A stretch of 64,000 bases of DNA from contig PLUF01000095.1 of assembly GCA_003164815.1 (NCBI GenBank), positions 1-64,000 on the forward strand, in the 5' to 3' direction. This document shows, piece by piece, positions 42,023-50,610 of the stretch. A program made the position numbers and the translations under genes. The first letter of the stretch is position 1. Each line of letters opens with the position of its first letter. The stretch is from Candidatus Gagatemarchaeum stordalenia. GTDB lineage: Archaea > Thermoproteota > Nitrososphaeria > Nitrososphaerales > Gagatemarchaeaceae. The notes below the pieces were generated by a model. The model did not search any database. It had not been told where the DNA came from and saw nothing but the letters and a program-made list of their open reading frames with translations.

Positions 42023-43675
42023 ATGGGCACGTTCGCGGACTTCGCCTCTACCCTAGAACGGGTCCATTCTACGGCCGGCAAGAACGAGAAGGTCAGGATT
42101 CTCTCCGAGTACATGCGGGGCCTCGACGCGGACGACGCGGAGCGCGTGGCCAGGTTCGCGACCGGCAGGGCCTCACTCAAGGGGAGCGCGGACGAGACCC
42201 AGATAGGCTACTCCATGATAAGCGACGTGATCGAGGAGGTCACCGGACTTCCGCCGAGGGAGCTGAGCCGCGTCTACGTGAAGTACGGAGACCTCGGCAA
42301 GGCCGCCGAGGAGCTACTGTCGAAGAAGAAGGAGACGACCCTCTTCCAGGAGAGCCTGTCCTTGAGCGATGTCGCCGGTTCCTTCGAGGCGATGACCCAG
42401 GCCAAGGGGAAGGGCTCGAACGCGACGAAGAAGGGTCTCCTCAAGTCGCTCCTACTCAGGGCGAACGAGTCTGAGGCGAAGTACATCGTCAAGATCCTTA
42501 CGAAGGAGATGAGGATCGGGCTGGTCGACGGGCTCGTGGAGGAGGCTGTGGCCCGCGCCTACGACCTCGACCGCGGTTCGGTGAGGGAGGCGCACCTGCT
42601 GGTGGGCGACATCGGGATGCTCGCGCGCTCGGCCCGTTCTGGGGAACTGGGACGGATCAGGCTCGAGCTGATGCGCCCGACGAACTTCATGCTCGCGGAG
42701 CCGATGGAGACCCCCCAGGAAATCGCTGACTACTTCGGGAAGGAGGTCTACGCGGATTACAAGTATGATGGGGTCCGGGCGCAGCTCCACAAGCGGGGAG
42801 GCGAGGTGAGGGTATTCTCCCGCAGGCTCGAGGAGATCACGGCGAGCTTCCCGGAGCTCGTCGAGGGCGCGAGGCTGATCGACCACGATTTCATGATCGA
42901 CGGCGAGATCGTGCCGTTCAGGGATGGGCGGCCGCTCGCATTCCAGCTCCTCCAGCGCAGGCTCAGGAGGAAAGAGGGCTTCGAGGGCGCGCAGAGCCGG
43001 GCTCCCGTCGTCTTCTTCTGCTTCGACATCTTGCTGCTCGACGGTGGCGAGCTCTACAGGAAGCCTCTCGAGGACCGGAGGCGGACGCTAGAGCGGGTCA
43101 TTGGGGGCTCGCCCTTCGGGATGGCGGAGATGAAGGCGGTCAGGAACTCGGGCCAGATTCAGGAGCTCTTCAGAAGCTCCCGGACGCTCGGGTACGAAGG
43201 GCTCGTCCTCAAGGACCCTGCCAGCCCCTACACGCCAGGCAGGCGTGGGAAGTACTGGGTCAAGCTGAAGGAGGAGCTAGACACGCTGGACGTCGTGATC
43301 GTGGGCGCGGAGCTGGGCCACGGGAAGCGGGCGGGCGTGATATCCGACTACACGTTCGCCGTCCGAGACGGCGCCGACCTCAGGGTGATCGGGAAAGCAT
43401 ACTCGGGCCTGACCGACAAGGAGATCGACGAGATGATGGTGAAGATCAAGGGCCTCACCACAGAGGACAACGGGTACTTCAGGAAGGTCCGACCGGAGCT
43501 TGTAATCGAGGTCGCTTTCGACAGCATCCAACGGAGCGAGAGGCACGACAGCGGGTTCGCGCTCAGGTTCCCCAGGATCAAGCGGATACGCGAGGACAAG
43601 AATGCCGAGCAGATCGACACCCTCGAGAAGGTCAGGGAGATCTACTCGTCTCAGAAGGTAACCTCGGAGCAGTAG
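42023..43675 (+). CDS. lig: ATP-dependent DNA ligase
   Basis: DNA ligase of 550 residues, joining Okazaki fragments. It has an N-terminal DNA-binding domain (helical, residues 1-220), adenylation motif I YADYKYDGVRAQLHK with the catalytic Lys, motif III FDILLLDG, motif IV GYEGLVLKD, and motif V GKYWVKLK. The C-terminal OB fold is PELVIEVAFDSIQRSERHDSGFALRFPRI. The true start is ATG 42023, 8 bases after the GNAT stop; the open frame back to 41963 overlaps GNAT. Confidence 0.96.
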   Translation: MGTFADFASTLERVHSTAGKNEKVRILSEYMRGLDADDAERVARFATGRASLKGSADETQIGYSMISDVIEEVTGLPPRELSRVYVKYGDLGKAAEELLSKKKETTLFQESLSLSDVAGSFEAMTQAKGKGSNATKKGLLKSLLLRANESEAKYIVKILTKEMRIGLVDGLVEEAVARAYDLDRGSVREAHLLVGDIGMLARSARSGELGRIRLELMRPTNFMLAEPMETPQEIADYFGKEVYADYKYDGVRAQLHKRGGEVRVFSRRLEEITASFPELVEGARLIDHDFMIDGEIVPFRDGRPLAFQLLQRRLRRKEGFEGAQSRAPVVFFCFDILLLDGGELYRKPLEDRRRTLERVIGGSPFGMAEMKAVRNSGQIQELFRSSRTLGYEGLVLKDPASPYTPGRRGKYWVKLKEELDTLDVVIVGAELGHGKRAGVISDYTFAVRDGADLRVIGKAYSGLTDKEIDEMMVKIKGLTTEDNGYFRKVRPELVIEVAFDSIQRSERHDSGFALRFPRIKRIREDKNAEQIDTLEKVREIYSSQKVTSEQ

Positions 43676-44382
43676 AAGCGGCGGAACTCCTCCGAGAGCG
43701 TCTGATAGTCGGCGACTCCCTTGCCGACGAGCGACTCGAGGAACCGCGTCCTCCTTTCGAGGTCCGCGGAGACCCTCTTCGCTGAAAAGCCGTATCCCGC
43801 GGCCCGCCGCTCGAGCTTCGCCGACTGCTCCGGAGAACCTTCCCAGCTCCCGTCCTTGTAGGCGAAGAGGCCGTTCCACGACCGTCCCGGCTCGACGACC
43901 TGGTCGGGGGACCCTGGAACGCAGGTCACGTCGCGCTCCAGTATCGCCTGCTCCTTGCTCAGCTCCGGGAAGACGCCGTCGCCGAGGGCCGCGAGCTTCC
44001 TAAGCCCGTCGTCTATCGTGGGAGAGGAGGCGCGCGAGAAGATCGAGAGCGCGATGAGGAAGAACGGGAGCTCGGCTTCGACCGCCCTTCGGCGGCCGTA
44101 GGCCAACGTCGCAGGCAGGACTATCGGCACGGTCTGGATGACGGCGAGGGACGCGATGACCAAGATGCCCTGTGCCTGTGGGAGGAAGAGGGCAAGTACC
44201 TCTCCGACAGCGGGGTAGAAGATGAGCGAGAGAGAAAACCGAGAGTGGAGCCGAGGAGAGAGGTAAAGCCTCGCGGAGATCAGGAGAGGCGAGAACTTCC
44301 CTTGAAGAGAATCGGCCACACCTGCGAGGGGACAGATGGAAGCCAGCCTCCTCATCACCGCCTCGAAGCTGGGACTAGACAC
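43651..44382 (-). CDS. Type II secretion/archaellum J-like membrane protein (T2SSF-like)
   Basis: The 243-residue protein has two hydrophobic hairpins (LSLIFYPAVGEVLALFLP, GILVIASLAVIQTVPIVLPATLAYG) and then a long soluble part with AELPFFLIALSIFSRASSPTIDDGLRKLAAL and FPELSKEQAILERDV, patterns seen in GspF/TadC/FlaJ cytoplasmic domains. It is half the usual length and has a single repeat. It is divergent from the prepilin peptidase, sharing a TATA box; the pair suggests a pilus-related function. GTG 44382. It overlaps the ligase stop by 25 bp. Confidence 0.5.
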   Translation of the reverse strand: MSSPSFEAVMRRLASICPLAGVADSLQGKFSPLLISARLYLSPRLHSRFSLSLIFYPAVGEVLALFLPQAQGILVIASLAVIQTVPIVLPATLAYGRRRAVEAELPFFLIALSIFSRASSPTIDDGLRKLAALGDGVFPELSKEQAILERDVTCVPGSPDQVVEPGRSWNGLFAYKDGSWEGSPEQSAKLERRAAGYGFSAKRVSADLERRTRFLESLVGKGVADYQTLSEEFRRFYCSEVTF

Positions 44383-44401
44383 TCCCCAGAATCTGGGTTC
44401 T

Positions 44402-44411
44402 GCTTATAAGG
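44402..44411. promoter_or_regulatory. Palindromic TATA box shared by T2SSF-like and prepilin-peptidase genes
   Basis: CTTATAAG (44403-44410) is a perfect palindrome lying ~24 bases from GTG 44382 (leftward) and ~29 bases from TTG 44435 (rightward). No other TATA candidate lies between the two genes. Confidence 0.6.
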
Positions 44412-44434
44412 AGCTCCAGAATCAACGAGCGAGT

Positions 44435-45040
44435 TTGTTCCTGCAGATACTGATGGCCGTATCCTTCCTAATTGGGGGTTATCAGGACCTAAAGGAAAGG
44501 CTCGTCTCCGACCTTGTGTGGATACCGGCCATCGTAGGAATCGTCCTAGTCTTCTACTTCGATTCCCCTCAAGCCATTCTGCTACTCGTTCTTCTTGGAG
44601 TAGTTGGAGCGATTGCGTTTGCATCCACATGGTTAGGTTTCCTCGGAGATGCGGACGGAATTGCCCTCATCATGATCCTGGCATGGTTTGTGAACGCGGA
44701 TTTGTTGGCTCTTGCTCTCTCTTTCGCAGCTATGGCAGCCTTGGTCTTCCCCTATCTCTATCTGACTGGAATGTTTCGCAAAGAAATCATCATCCCGATT
44801 CAGCAGTTCAAGTCCGAAGCAAAATGGATACCGAAGGCAGTGATAATTGGGGGGAACAGGAGTGAAATGCCGAAGGATGTGAATGTTTCACGCGATGAAG
44901 TTGAGAAGATAACCGATCAGAGCGCCATGGTAGAGGTCCAGTATGGCGTAGCCAACATTACGGTGTTAGCTGTTGCCTTCGCGATTTACTTGGCGTACAT
45001 AATCGTCTTCCAGACCGGACTTTTCCTCAAATTGCCGTAG
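44435..45040 (+). CDS. Prepilin/preflagellin peptidase (A24 family)
   Basis: The ~201-residue polytopic aspartate protease has its first catalytic Asp in SFLIGGYQDLKERLVSDLVWIP and the second in GDADGIALI, which stands for the GxGD motif. It has several helices before and after and a cytoplasmic loop rich in charged residues (GNRSEMPKDVNVSRDEVEK). The start is TTG 44435 by TATA spacing; ATG 44453 is close. It cleaves class III signal peptides of pilins or archaellins. Lower GC than its neighbours suggests recent transfer. Confidence 0.85.
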   Translation: MFLQILMAVSFLIGGYQDLKERLVSDLVWIPAIVGIVLVFYFDSPQAILLLVLLGVVGAIAFASTWLGFLGDADGIALIMILAWFVNADLLALALSFAAMAALVFPYLYLTGMFRKEIIIPIQQFKSEAKWIPKAVIIGGNRSEMPKDVNVSRDEVEKITDQSAMVEVQYGVANITVLAVAFAIYLAYIIVFQTGLFLKLP

Positions 45041-45085
45041 AGGCAAAGCTGATTCGTCACCGTTTCGAGGGGGTGGGGACGATAC

Positions 45086-45886
45086 TTGGTGGAATGGGAA
45101 TCCGTGCTCCATGACGCTGCAGAGAGGGTCCAGGAAGTAAGGGACAAGCTGGTCTCGGCTCGGGAGGGGACCGAGCGAATCGGGGAGGGGGCCGGTGGCG
45201 ACATCACGATGCGGGTCGACCAGGAGGCGGAGCAGGAGATCATCGCTGTCCTCAAGCAGAAGGGTGACGTGAGGATAGTGGCCGAGGAGCAGGGTGAGAC
45301 CGGTCCGAAGGATGCGAGGTGGACCGTGATCGTCGACCCCATAGACGGCTCCTCCAACTTCGAGAGGGGGATCCCGTTCTACTGCACCTCCATAGCGGTG
45401 CTAGAGGGCAGGACCCTGGACGACACCAAACACGGGCTCGTCAGGAACCTGGTCAACGGCGACACGTACTATGCCCAGGCAGGCAGCTACGCGACCAAGA
45501 ACGGGGCCGAGATCAAGACCAGCACGCTTCAGAATCTCCGGGAGGCGACGGTCGGGATCGATATCTCGAGGACGACCCTTCCGGTCGTGAAGAGCCTGAA
45601 CGTTCTCATCGCCTCGATCAAGAGGCAGATGCACTTCGGCGCGAACGCCCTGGAGACCTGCTTCCTCGCCGAGGGAAGGCTGGACGGGTTTCTGGACATA
45701 AGGGGGAGGATAAGGATTATGGACATGGCTGCGGGGCAGCTGATCGCGAAGCAGGCGGGGGCAGTCTTCAGCGACGAGCGCGGCGGCCCGCTGCGCCCGG
45801 CGATAAGCGTGAAGGAGAGGTTCAGCGTGGTAGGAGGTGGGAACTCGACTCTGCACGCGCACATTCTCGCGAAGCTGAAGGGCTAG
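45086..45886 (+). CDS. Inositol monophosphatase / class IV FBPase family
   Basis: The 266-residue Mg-dependent phosphatase has GDITMRVDQEAEQEII, RIVAEEQGE (metal Glu residues), VIVDPIDGSSNFERGIPF (DPIDG motif with two Asp ligands), and IRIMDMAAGQLIAKQAG where D binds the third metal. Archaeal members act on inositol-1-phosphate and fructose-1,6-bisphosphate. TTG 45086 is the likely start. It converges on a HAD gene with a 4-base overlap. Confidence 0.88.
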   Translation: MVEWESVLHDAAERVQEVRDKLVSAREGTERIGEGAGGDITMRVDQEAEQEIIAVLKQKGDVRIVAEEQGETGPKDARWTVIVDPIDGSSNFERGIPFYCTSIAVLEGRTLDDTKHGLVRNLVNGDTYYAQAGSYATKNGAEIKTSTLQNLREATVGIDISRTTLPVVKSLNVLIASIKRQMHFGANALETCFLAEGRLDGFLDIRGRIRIMDMAAGQLIAKQAGAVFSDERGGPLRPAISVKERFSVVGGGNSTLHAHILAKLKG

Positions 45887-46470
45887 AGGAAAGAGGCCGC
45901 GAACTCGGTCACAGAGTGATAGACGGGGACGTCGCCTTCGGGGTCCTCTCCGTGCGTCCGGATCATCGTGAAGGGGACCCCGACCTTCTTGGCGGCTTCG
46001 AGGTCGTTCAGCCTGTCGCCCACGAACATGCTCGATGCCTTCTGGACCTTCATGGCGGAGAGAGCGAATCGTATCTGCTCCGCCCTGTCGATAGAATCCT
46101 CCCGCGTGAAGTACTTCAGCACGTACTGCTTCAACCCGAACCGCTCCAGCATCAGAGAGCAGGTGTGAGCACCTTGAAAGGTGACGATGGAGACCTTGGT
46201 TGACGTGGACAAACGGGAGAGCAGCCCCACTGTCCCCTCGTACAGGCGGGCGGACGGGGCTGCCGCCTCCTCGAACTCGTCCAGCACCTTGAAGGTCGGC
46301 CTGGCGAGCTTCGGGTCTTTCGCGATGATCTCCCCCAGCCTGGCAAAGATCTGTTTGAACTCGTCCTCCCCAGTGACGTTCCTCAGCCCTTCCTTCACGC
46401 CCTCCCAGTCCACCGGTATCGTTCCCAGAGTCCCGTCGAAATCGAAGATGTACGCCTGAGTCTCGCCCAC
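45883..46470 (-). CDS. HAD-superfamily hydrolase
   Basis: This 195-residue HAD phosphatase has motif I FDFDGTLG, motif II VTFQG, and motif IV MFVGDRLNDLEAAKKVGV. The short helical cap in between has KLARPTFKVLDEFEEAA. It is the last gene of the leftward operon starting at 49747, and its start (GTG 46470) is 2 bases after the ATP-grasp stop. In this setting it may dephosphorylate a sugar or nucleotide intermediate of glycan building. Confidence 0.82.
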   Translation of the reverse strand: MGETQAYIFDFDGTLGTIPVDWEGVKEGLRNVTGEDEFKQIFARLGEIIAKDPKLARPTFKVLDEFEEAAAPSARLYEGTVGLLSRLSTSTKVSIVTFQGAHTCSLMLERFGLKQYVLKYFTREDSIDRAEQIRFALSAMKVQKASSMFVGDRLNDLEAAKKVGVPFTMIRTHGEDPEGDVPVYHSVTEFAASFL

Positions 46471-46472
46471 GG

Positions 46473-47561
46473 TCAGAGCACCCTCTCCTTCCAGCCGTCC
46501 TCCTTCCAGAGGAAGGCTCCGACGTCCATGTCCCTCAGCAGGTAGTAGCCCTCAGGGATGAGGTCCGTGCGCGGTATCGAGGCCGGCACGCTCTCGCCCA
46601 ACCCGAGGCGCACATAGAGGTCGGCGAGGTTCGCCCACCATGGCAGCTTGAGGTGCTTCACAGCGATGTAGCCCCAGAGCGGCATCGTCGAGTGGAACTT
46701 CCCCGAGTCCACCTCGGTGACGCACATCTCTCCGGTCGAAGACTCCTTGGCGTCGACCGAGTAGGCCCCGTTCGGCCTCGGGTCGATCGCCTTCACCGCG
46801 GCCTGGGCCACATCGTTCAGGCGGTCGTCGCGGACTATCCTCGCCACCGAAGGCGTCCCGGTTATCCCGGAGGGGGAGATGTGCTTGAACGGATACTCGA
46901 GCCTCTCCCTCGCGTAGGAAGTGACGAGCCTCCCTTCGTGCCAGAGGCTGTCCCAGGCGATGTTCCTTCCCGGCAGGTACTCCTGTATGATGAACTCGTC
47001 GACCCGGGAGCCGCGCAGGGCCCAGAGCGAGATCCAGTGCTGGGCCTCCCGGTAGGTGTTGCAGAGGAGGCTCAGCCTGCCCCCGGCTCCATGCCTTGCC
47101 CTCACCCAGAGCGGGGAGCCCGGCGCCGAGCTCAGGTCGAGACCCAGCTCAGCGAAGGCTTCCTTGACGTCCTTCATCGAGGAGACCGCCCTTGTCTTCG
47201 CGACCGGGACCTTCTTCTTCGATAGGACCTGCTGGGACCTGAGCTTGTCCTGCCCCAGCTCCATTACCCTCTCCCCGGGAAGGAAGATCCGGCACCGGAT
47301 CTTCTTCCTGTTCGCGGTGATCACTAGAGCCTCGCTCGACGGCTGCGGGTGGAGGAAGTCGATCCTCTCCTCCCTCACGAGCTGCGCAATCCTGGGGATG
47401 AACGACGCGTCCGTGTGCCTGGGGGTGCGGTAGCGAGCGTCGACGTCAGGGTAGACGAGGTGGTACATGTTGAAGTCCGCCCCGACGACGTAGTAGTTCC
47501 TCTTCGAGGCCTTCAGCGCCCTCACGAAGTTCACGCCGGCGAGGCCTCCGGACCCCGTCAC
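46473..47561 (-). CDS. ATP-grasp ligase (carboxylate-amine or sugar ligase)
   Basis: The 362-residue protein begins LVTGSGGLAGVNFVRALKAS (Rossmann-like pre-ATP-grasp domain). The middle ATP-grasp lid has GSPLWVRARHGAGGRLSLL and FIIQEYLPGRNIAWDSLWHEGRLV. Mg ligands are in YSVDAKESSTGEMCVTEVDSGKF, with E before D. GTG 47561 is preceded by GGGGAGAGG and is the only start in the frame after the previous gene's stop. This resembles PylC/CarB-like enzymes seen in surface-polysaccharide operons; substrates are unknown. Confidence 0.78.
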   Translation of the reverse strand: MTGSGGLAGVNFVRALKASKRNYYVVGADFNMYHLVYPDVDARYRTPRHTDASFIPRIAQLVREERIDFLHPQPSSEALVITANRKKIRCRIFLPGERVMELGQDKLRSQQVLSKKKVPVAKTRAVSSMKDVKEAFAELGLDLSSAPGSPLWVRARHGAGGRLSLLCNTYREAQHWISLWALRGSRVDEFIIQEYLPGRNIAWDSLWHEGRLVTSYARERLEYPFKHISPSGITGTPSVARIVRDDRLNDVAQAAVKAIDPRPNGAYSVDAKESSTGEMCVTEVDSGKFHSTMPLWGYIAVKHLKLPWWANLADLYVRLGLGESVPASIPRTDLIPEGYYLLRDMDVGAFLWKEDGWKERVL

Positions 47562-47585
47562 CAGGATCCTCTCCCCGGAGGCCGT

Positions 47586-48809
47586 CTAGTCCACCTCCAG
47601 AGTGAAGTCCGGTCCCTGCGGCCTTACGAGGAAGTCCCCGCCGTCCCTCTCGAGCGAGCCGGAGGAGACGCGGGGAGTGCGGCCTTCGGCCAGAGAAAGT
47701 CTCAGGACCAAGCCGCGCGGCGCCTGGCCCTCCACCCTAATCAGCTTACCCTTTTTCACCAGCGGGAGCGAGCGTGCCCGCCACCACAAGGATATCTCGG
47801 CCCCGCTGCCCACGAAGCACCCTCTCCGCCCAATCTCGTCCAAGAGGCGCCAGTAGACCCTGCCTCCCCGCATCCTCACGGCCTCCTGGTGCCAGAGCAG
47901 GGTGAACAGCCCCTCCACCTCCTCGACCGCTTTCATCATCTTGAGGGCGTCGCCGAAGCCCTCCTCCTCGGAGCGCTTGAGGTACCCCCAGAGCGTCGTG
48001 TCCATGAGGACGAGGGGCAGCTCGAGGAGGTTCATCGGGGACCAGGACGCATCTGGCGGATGGAACGGGGTGGCCAGGCCCAGCCTGAACCCGAGGCGGT
48101 CGTTGGTGCCCACCGTGGTGTCGTAGTCGAAGCCCGACCTCTCGAAGATCTCCCACGAACGGCCGAAGTCGAACTTCAGGTAGTGCTCCCTCAAGCCGGT
48201 GGGTCTGAACGCGAGCGCACTGGAGAAACGGGCGACCGCCTCGCCCATCTTCTCCTGGGAGTCGTGAGTGCCGAAGTCACCGTGGAGTCCGACCTCGCTC
48301 CCCGAGGCGCGGACCCTGTCGCTGGCTGGCTTGACCCTGGCCAGCGGGTAGTTCGACGTGAGATAGTAGAAGCTCGAGTGGAAACCGCGGGACTCTTCTC
48401 TTGAGGCGATGAGGCCGACGTTGTCGTAGAGCGAGACCAGGCCGAGCAGTCCCCCGATGAGGTCGCCGAGACCGAACCGGGACCGCGTCTTCCAGATGTG
48501 ACCCCGGGACCGCGAGATGTTGTCCACGTCGTGGGTCAGGCAGACGGCGAACGGTGCGGCTGCGGGCCACCTCGCCTTTCGAACGAAGAAACCGTCCTCG
48601 GACAGCGAGGACTCTCGGACGGTGGCGAGTAGCGAGAGCATCTGCTTCTCGAGGATAGGGGCTCCGTCGTCCTGGACCGCTTGGCCCCTGACCGCTGCCG
48701 TGACAGCCGCCACGAGCCCCTCTGGGAGGGCCTCCGGCCCCAGCGAGCCTTCCACCAGGCCCAGGCTGTTCTCGGCCAACGCCGTCGCGTACGCGCGGGG
48801 GTCGTTCAT
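47586..48809 (-). CDS. Polysaccharide deacetylase-family protein
   Basis: The 407-residue protein has a NodB-like core: FAVCLTHDVDN (catalytic base and metal Asp), then SEVGLHGDFGTH with the metal His pair, and FTLLWHQEAV near the end. Between them lies a loop typical of archaeal and capsular variants (FDYDTTVGTNDRLGFR). A C-terminal beta domain of ~90 residues (GRTPRVSSGSLERDGGDFLV) may bind sugar. The start overlaps the upstream kinase-like gene by 4 bases. It probably removes acetyl groups from a surface glycan. Confidence 0.85.
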   Translation of the reverse strand: MNDPRAYATALAENSLGLVEGSLGPEALPEGLVAAVTAAVRGQAVQDDGAPILEKQMLSLLATVRESSLSEDGFFVRKARWPAAAPFAVCLTHDVDNISRSRGHIWKTRSRFGLGDLIGGLLGLVSLYDNVGLIASREESRGFHSSFYYLTSNYPLARVKPASDRVRASGSEVGLHGDFGTHDSQEKMGEAVARFSSALAFRPTGLREHYLKFDFGRSWEIFERSGFDYDTTVGTNDRLGFRLGLATPFHPPDASWSPMNLLELPLVLMDTTLWGYLKRSEEEGFGDALKMMKAVEEVEGLFTLLWHQEAVRMRGGRVYWRLLDEIGRRGCFVGSGAEISLWWRARSLPLVKKGKLIRVEGQAPRGLVLRLSLAEGRTPRVSSGSLERDGGDFLVRPQGPDFTLEVD

Positions 48810-49747
48810 CCGGTCTTCGCCCCCTTGACCATCGGGAACAGGTGCACGAGCTGGCCCTCGATCCTCGACTGAACCTCGTCGAAGGGACCTGTGGCGTCGA
48901 TTACCGGGTAACCGTTCTTCCTAGCTATCTGCAGATACCTCTCCCTCTCGTGCTCCAGGACAGAGCGCGGATAGTGTATGTGCGAGACCCTCTCGTCTAT
49001 CACCCTGAGGGACTTGTCGACCGAGACGTCAAGGACGACCGCGAAGAGAGGTCTGGGAAGGAGATACAATGGCGCGAGGGGCTTCACGGGATAGCCAAGC
49101 GCCTCATACTTGATGAAGGTGCTCCAGATGAATCGGTCGTAGATCACGACCGTGCCCTCGACGCGGCACCCGATAGAGGACGAGAGCTGCAGCAGGAGGT
49201 TGTCGATGAGCGAGACCACAGGCCGGAGAGGGTTTCCGCGTCTGCGGAGGGATGTGCCTCTGGCGACCCCCGAGGAGATCGAGGAGAGCTTCTCGACGAA
49301 GAGGTACCTGTGGAAGGGCATGAGCTCCGCCCGGTAGCCCCTCCCCTGGAGCCATCCGCTCGTGACCGCAGAGTGGGAGGACTTGCCCGATCCGTCGATT
49401 CCGAGGAGCGCTATCGAACCGCCTTTGCGGCCGACCCGGAGAGAGTAGAGCGCACGTCTCTGGTACTCGTCGTTGAGGTAGACGCCCCCGAGGAAGAGGA
49501 GTATGCCTGCGCTAGGGAAGACGAAGACCCGGTCCAGCGTCATGAGATAGCCTCCGGCCGACCCCAGGAATACCCGGAGGGCGTTGGGCAGATCGTTGAG
49601 GGGGTTGAGGTGCCGCGACGAGCTCCTCCCGATGCCGTAGATTCCGAAGACGACGGCGAAGACGAACGGGAAGGCGAGCCCGAACCTCGGCAGCAGGGCC
49701 GAGAGGACGAGCGAGACGAGGAAGAAAATCGCGACGACGGCTTTCAT
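48806..49747 (-). CDS. Membrane-anchored P-loop kinase (thymidylate-kinase-like)
   Basis: About 313 residues. The N-terminal ~95 residues contain 3-4 hydrophobic helices (VVAIFFLVSLVLSALLP, GLAFPFVFAVVFGIYGIG, VFVFPSAGILLFLGGVYL). A P-loop kinase follows with SIALLGIDGSGKSSHSAV, EGTVVIYDRFIWSTF (DR substrate motif) and a lid SHIHYPRSVLEHERERY. Free thymidylate kinase never has this anchor, so it may phosphorylate a lipid-linked or surface-exposed substrate on the cytosolic side. ATG 49747 chosen; GTG 49753 possible. TATA-like TTCTTTTATC on the minus strand lies ~40 bases upstream. Confidence 0.75.
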   Translation of the reverse strand: MKAVVAIFFLVSLVLSALLPRFGLAFPFVFAVVFGIYGIGRSSSRHLNPLNDLPNALRVFLGSAGGYLMTLDRVFVFPSAGILLFLGGVYLNDEYQRRALYSLRVGRKGGSIALLGIDGSGKSSHSAVTSGWLQGRGYRAELMPFHRYLFVEKLSSISSGVARGTSLRRRGNPLRPVVSLIDNLLLQLSSSIGCRVEGTVVIYDRFIWSTFIKYEALGYPVKPLAPLYLLPRPLFAVVLDVSVDKSLRVIDERVSHIHYPRSVLEHERERYLQIARKNGYPVIDATGPFDEVQSRIEGQLVHLFPMVKGAKTG

Positions 49748-49860
49748 CTTCACTTGCTCATCACGGCCTCGGCACAATAATCCATACTTGATAAAAGAAT
49801 CTTCGGCCGAGGCTCGAGTCCCGAAGCTTAAGAGGAGAGGATGCGGAGCCCGGTACTGAT

Positions 49861-50604
49861 ATGGTCACCAAGGCAGCGATCCTCTGTGGAGGGGAAGGGA
49901 CCAGGCTGCGGCCCCTCAGCAACTACTTCCAGAAGACCATGATCCCGATAGGCTCGAAGCGGAGGCCCCTACTCGAGTACATCGTCCGGCTCATCGGCTA
50001 CAACGGCATCTCGGACATCACCCTGCTCACAGGCTACCGGTCAGAGGACATCGAGCACTACTTCGGCGACGGGAGCAGCTTCGGTGTCAATATCAGCTAC
50101 TCTCGTGACCCCGAGGGAAGGCGGGGAACGGCCCTGTCTCTCGTCGGGGCGCTTGACGGAGGGAAGCTGCAGGGTTTCGACAGCCTGGTCGTCTACTACG
50201 GCGACGTCCTCTCGGCGATGAACATCATGGGGCTCATCTCCCAGCACGAGAGGCGGCGCTCCGCAATGACCCTTGTGCTCTCGAAGGACTACAAGGTGCC
50301 GGTGGGGGTCGCCCAGGTCGTGGACGAGAAGGTCGTCTCCTTCGCCGAGAAGCCGACGCTCCCTCTGAACGCGACCATCGGAGCCCTGATGTTCTCGAAG
50401 GAGTGCGTCCCCATCCTTCGCGAAGCGGCGTCCGGGAAGGAGGCCCCCGACATAATGACCCACTTCGTCCCGAGGGTCATCGAGAAGGGGATGCTGGTCT
50501 CCCCCTTCTACATTGAGGGGTTCTGGTACGACGTGGGGACCACGGAATCGTACGAGAAGCTGGACAGCGACCTGGTCGAGAAGAACCTGAAGTTCCTGGA
50601 CTAG
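49861..50604 (+). CDS. Sugar-phosphate nucleotidyltransferase
   Basis: The 247-residue protein begins AAILCGGEGTRLRPLSNYFQKTMIPI, the NTP-transfer signature of GlmU/RmlA/ManC enzymes. VVYYGDVLSAM carries the metal Asp, and FYIEGFWYDVGTTESYEKLDSDL gives the sugar-binding end. No acyltransferase repeats follow. It makes an NDP-sugar for the glycan built by this locus. It runs into the flippase gene after 6 bp. Confidence 0.9.
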   Translation: MVTKAAILCGGEGTRLRPLSNYFQKTMIPIGSKRRPLLEYIVRLIGYNGISDITLLTGYRSEDIEHYFGDGSSFGVNISYSRDPEGRRGTALSLVGALDGGKLQGFDSLVVYYGDVLSAMNIMGLISQHERRRSAMTLVLSKDYKVPVGVAQVVDEKVVSFAEKPTLPLNATIGALMFSKECVPILREAASGKEAPDIMTHFVPRVIEKGMLVSPFYIEGFWYDVGTTESYEKLDSDLVEKNLKFLD

Positions 50605-50610
50605 TCGGAC

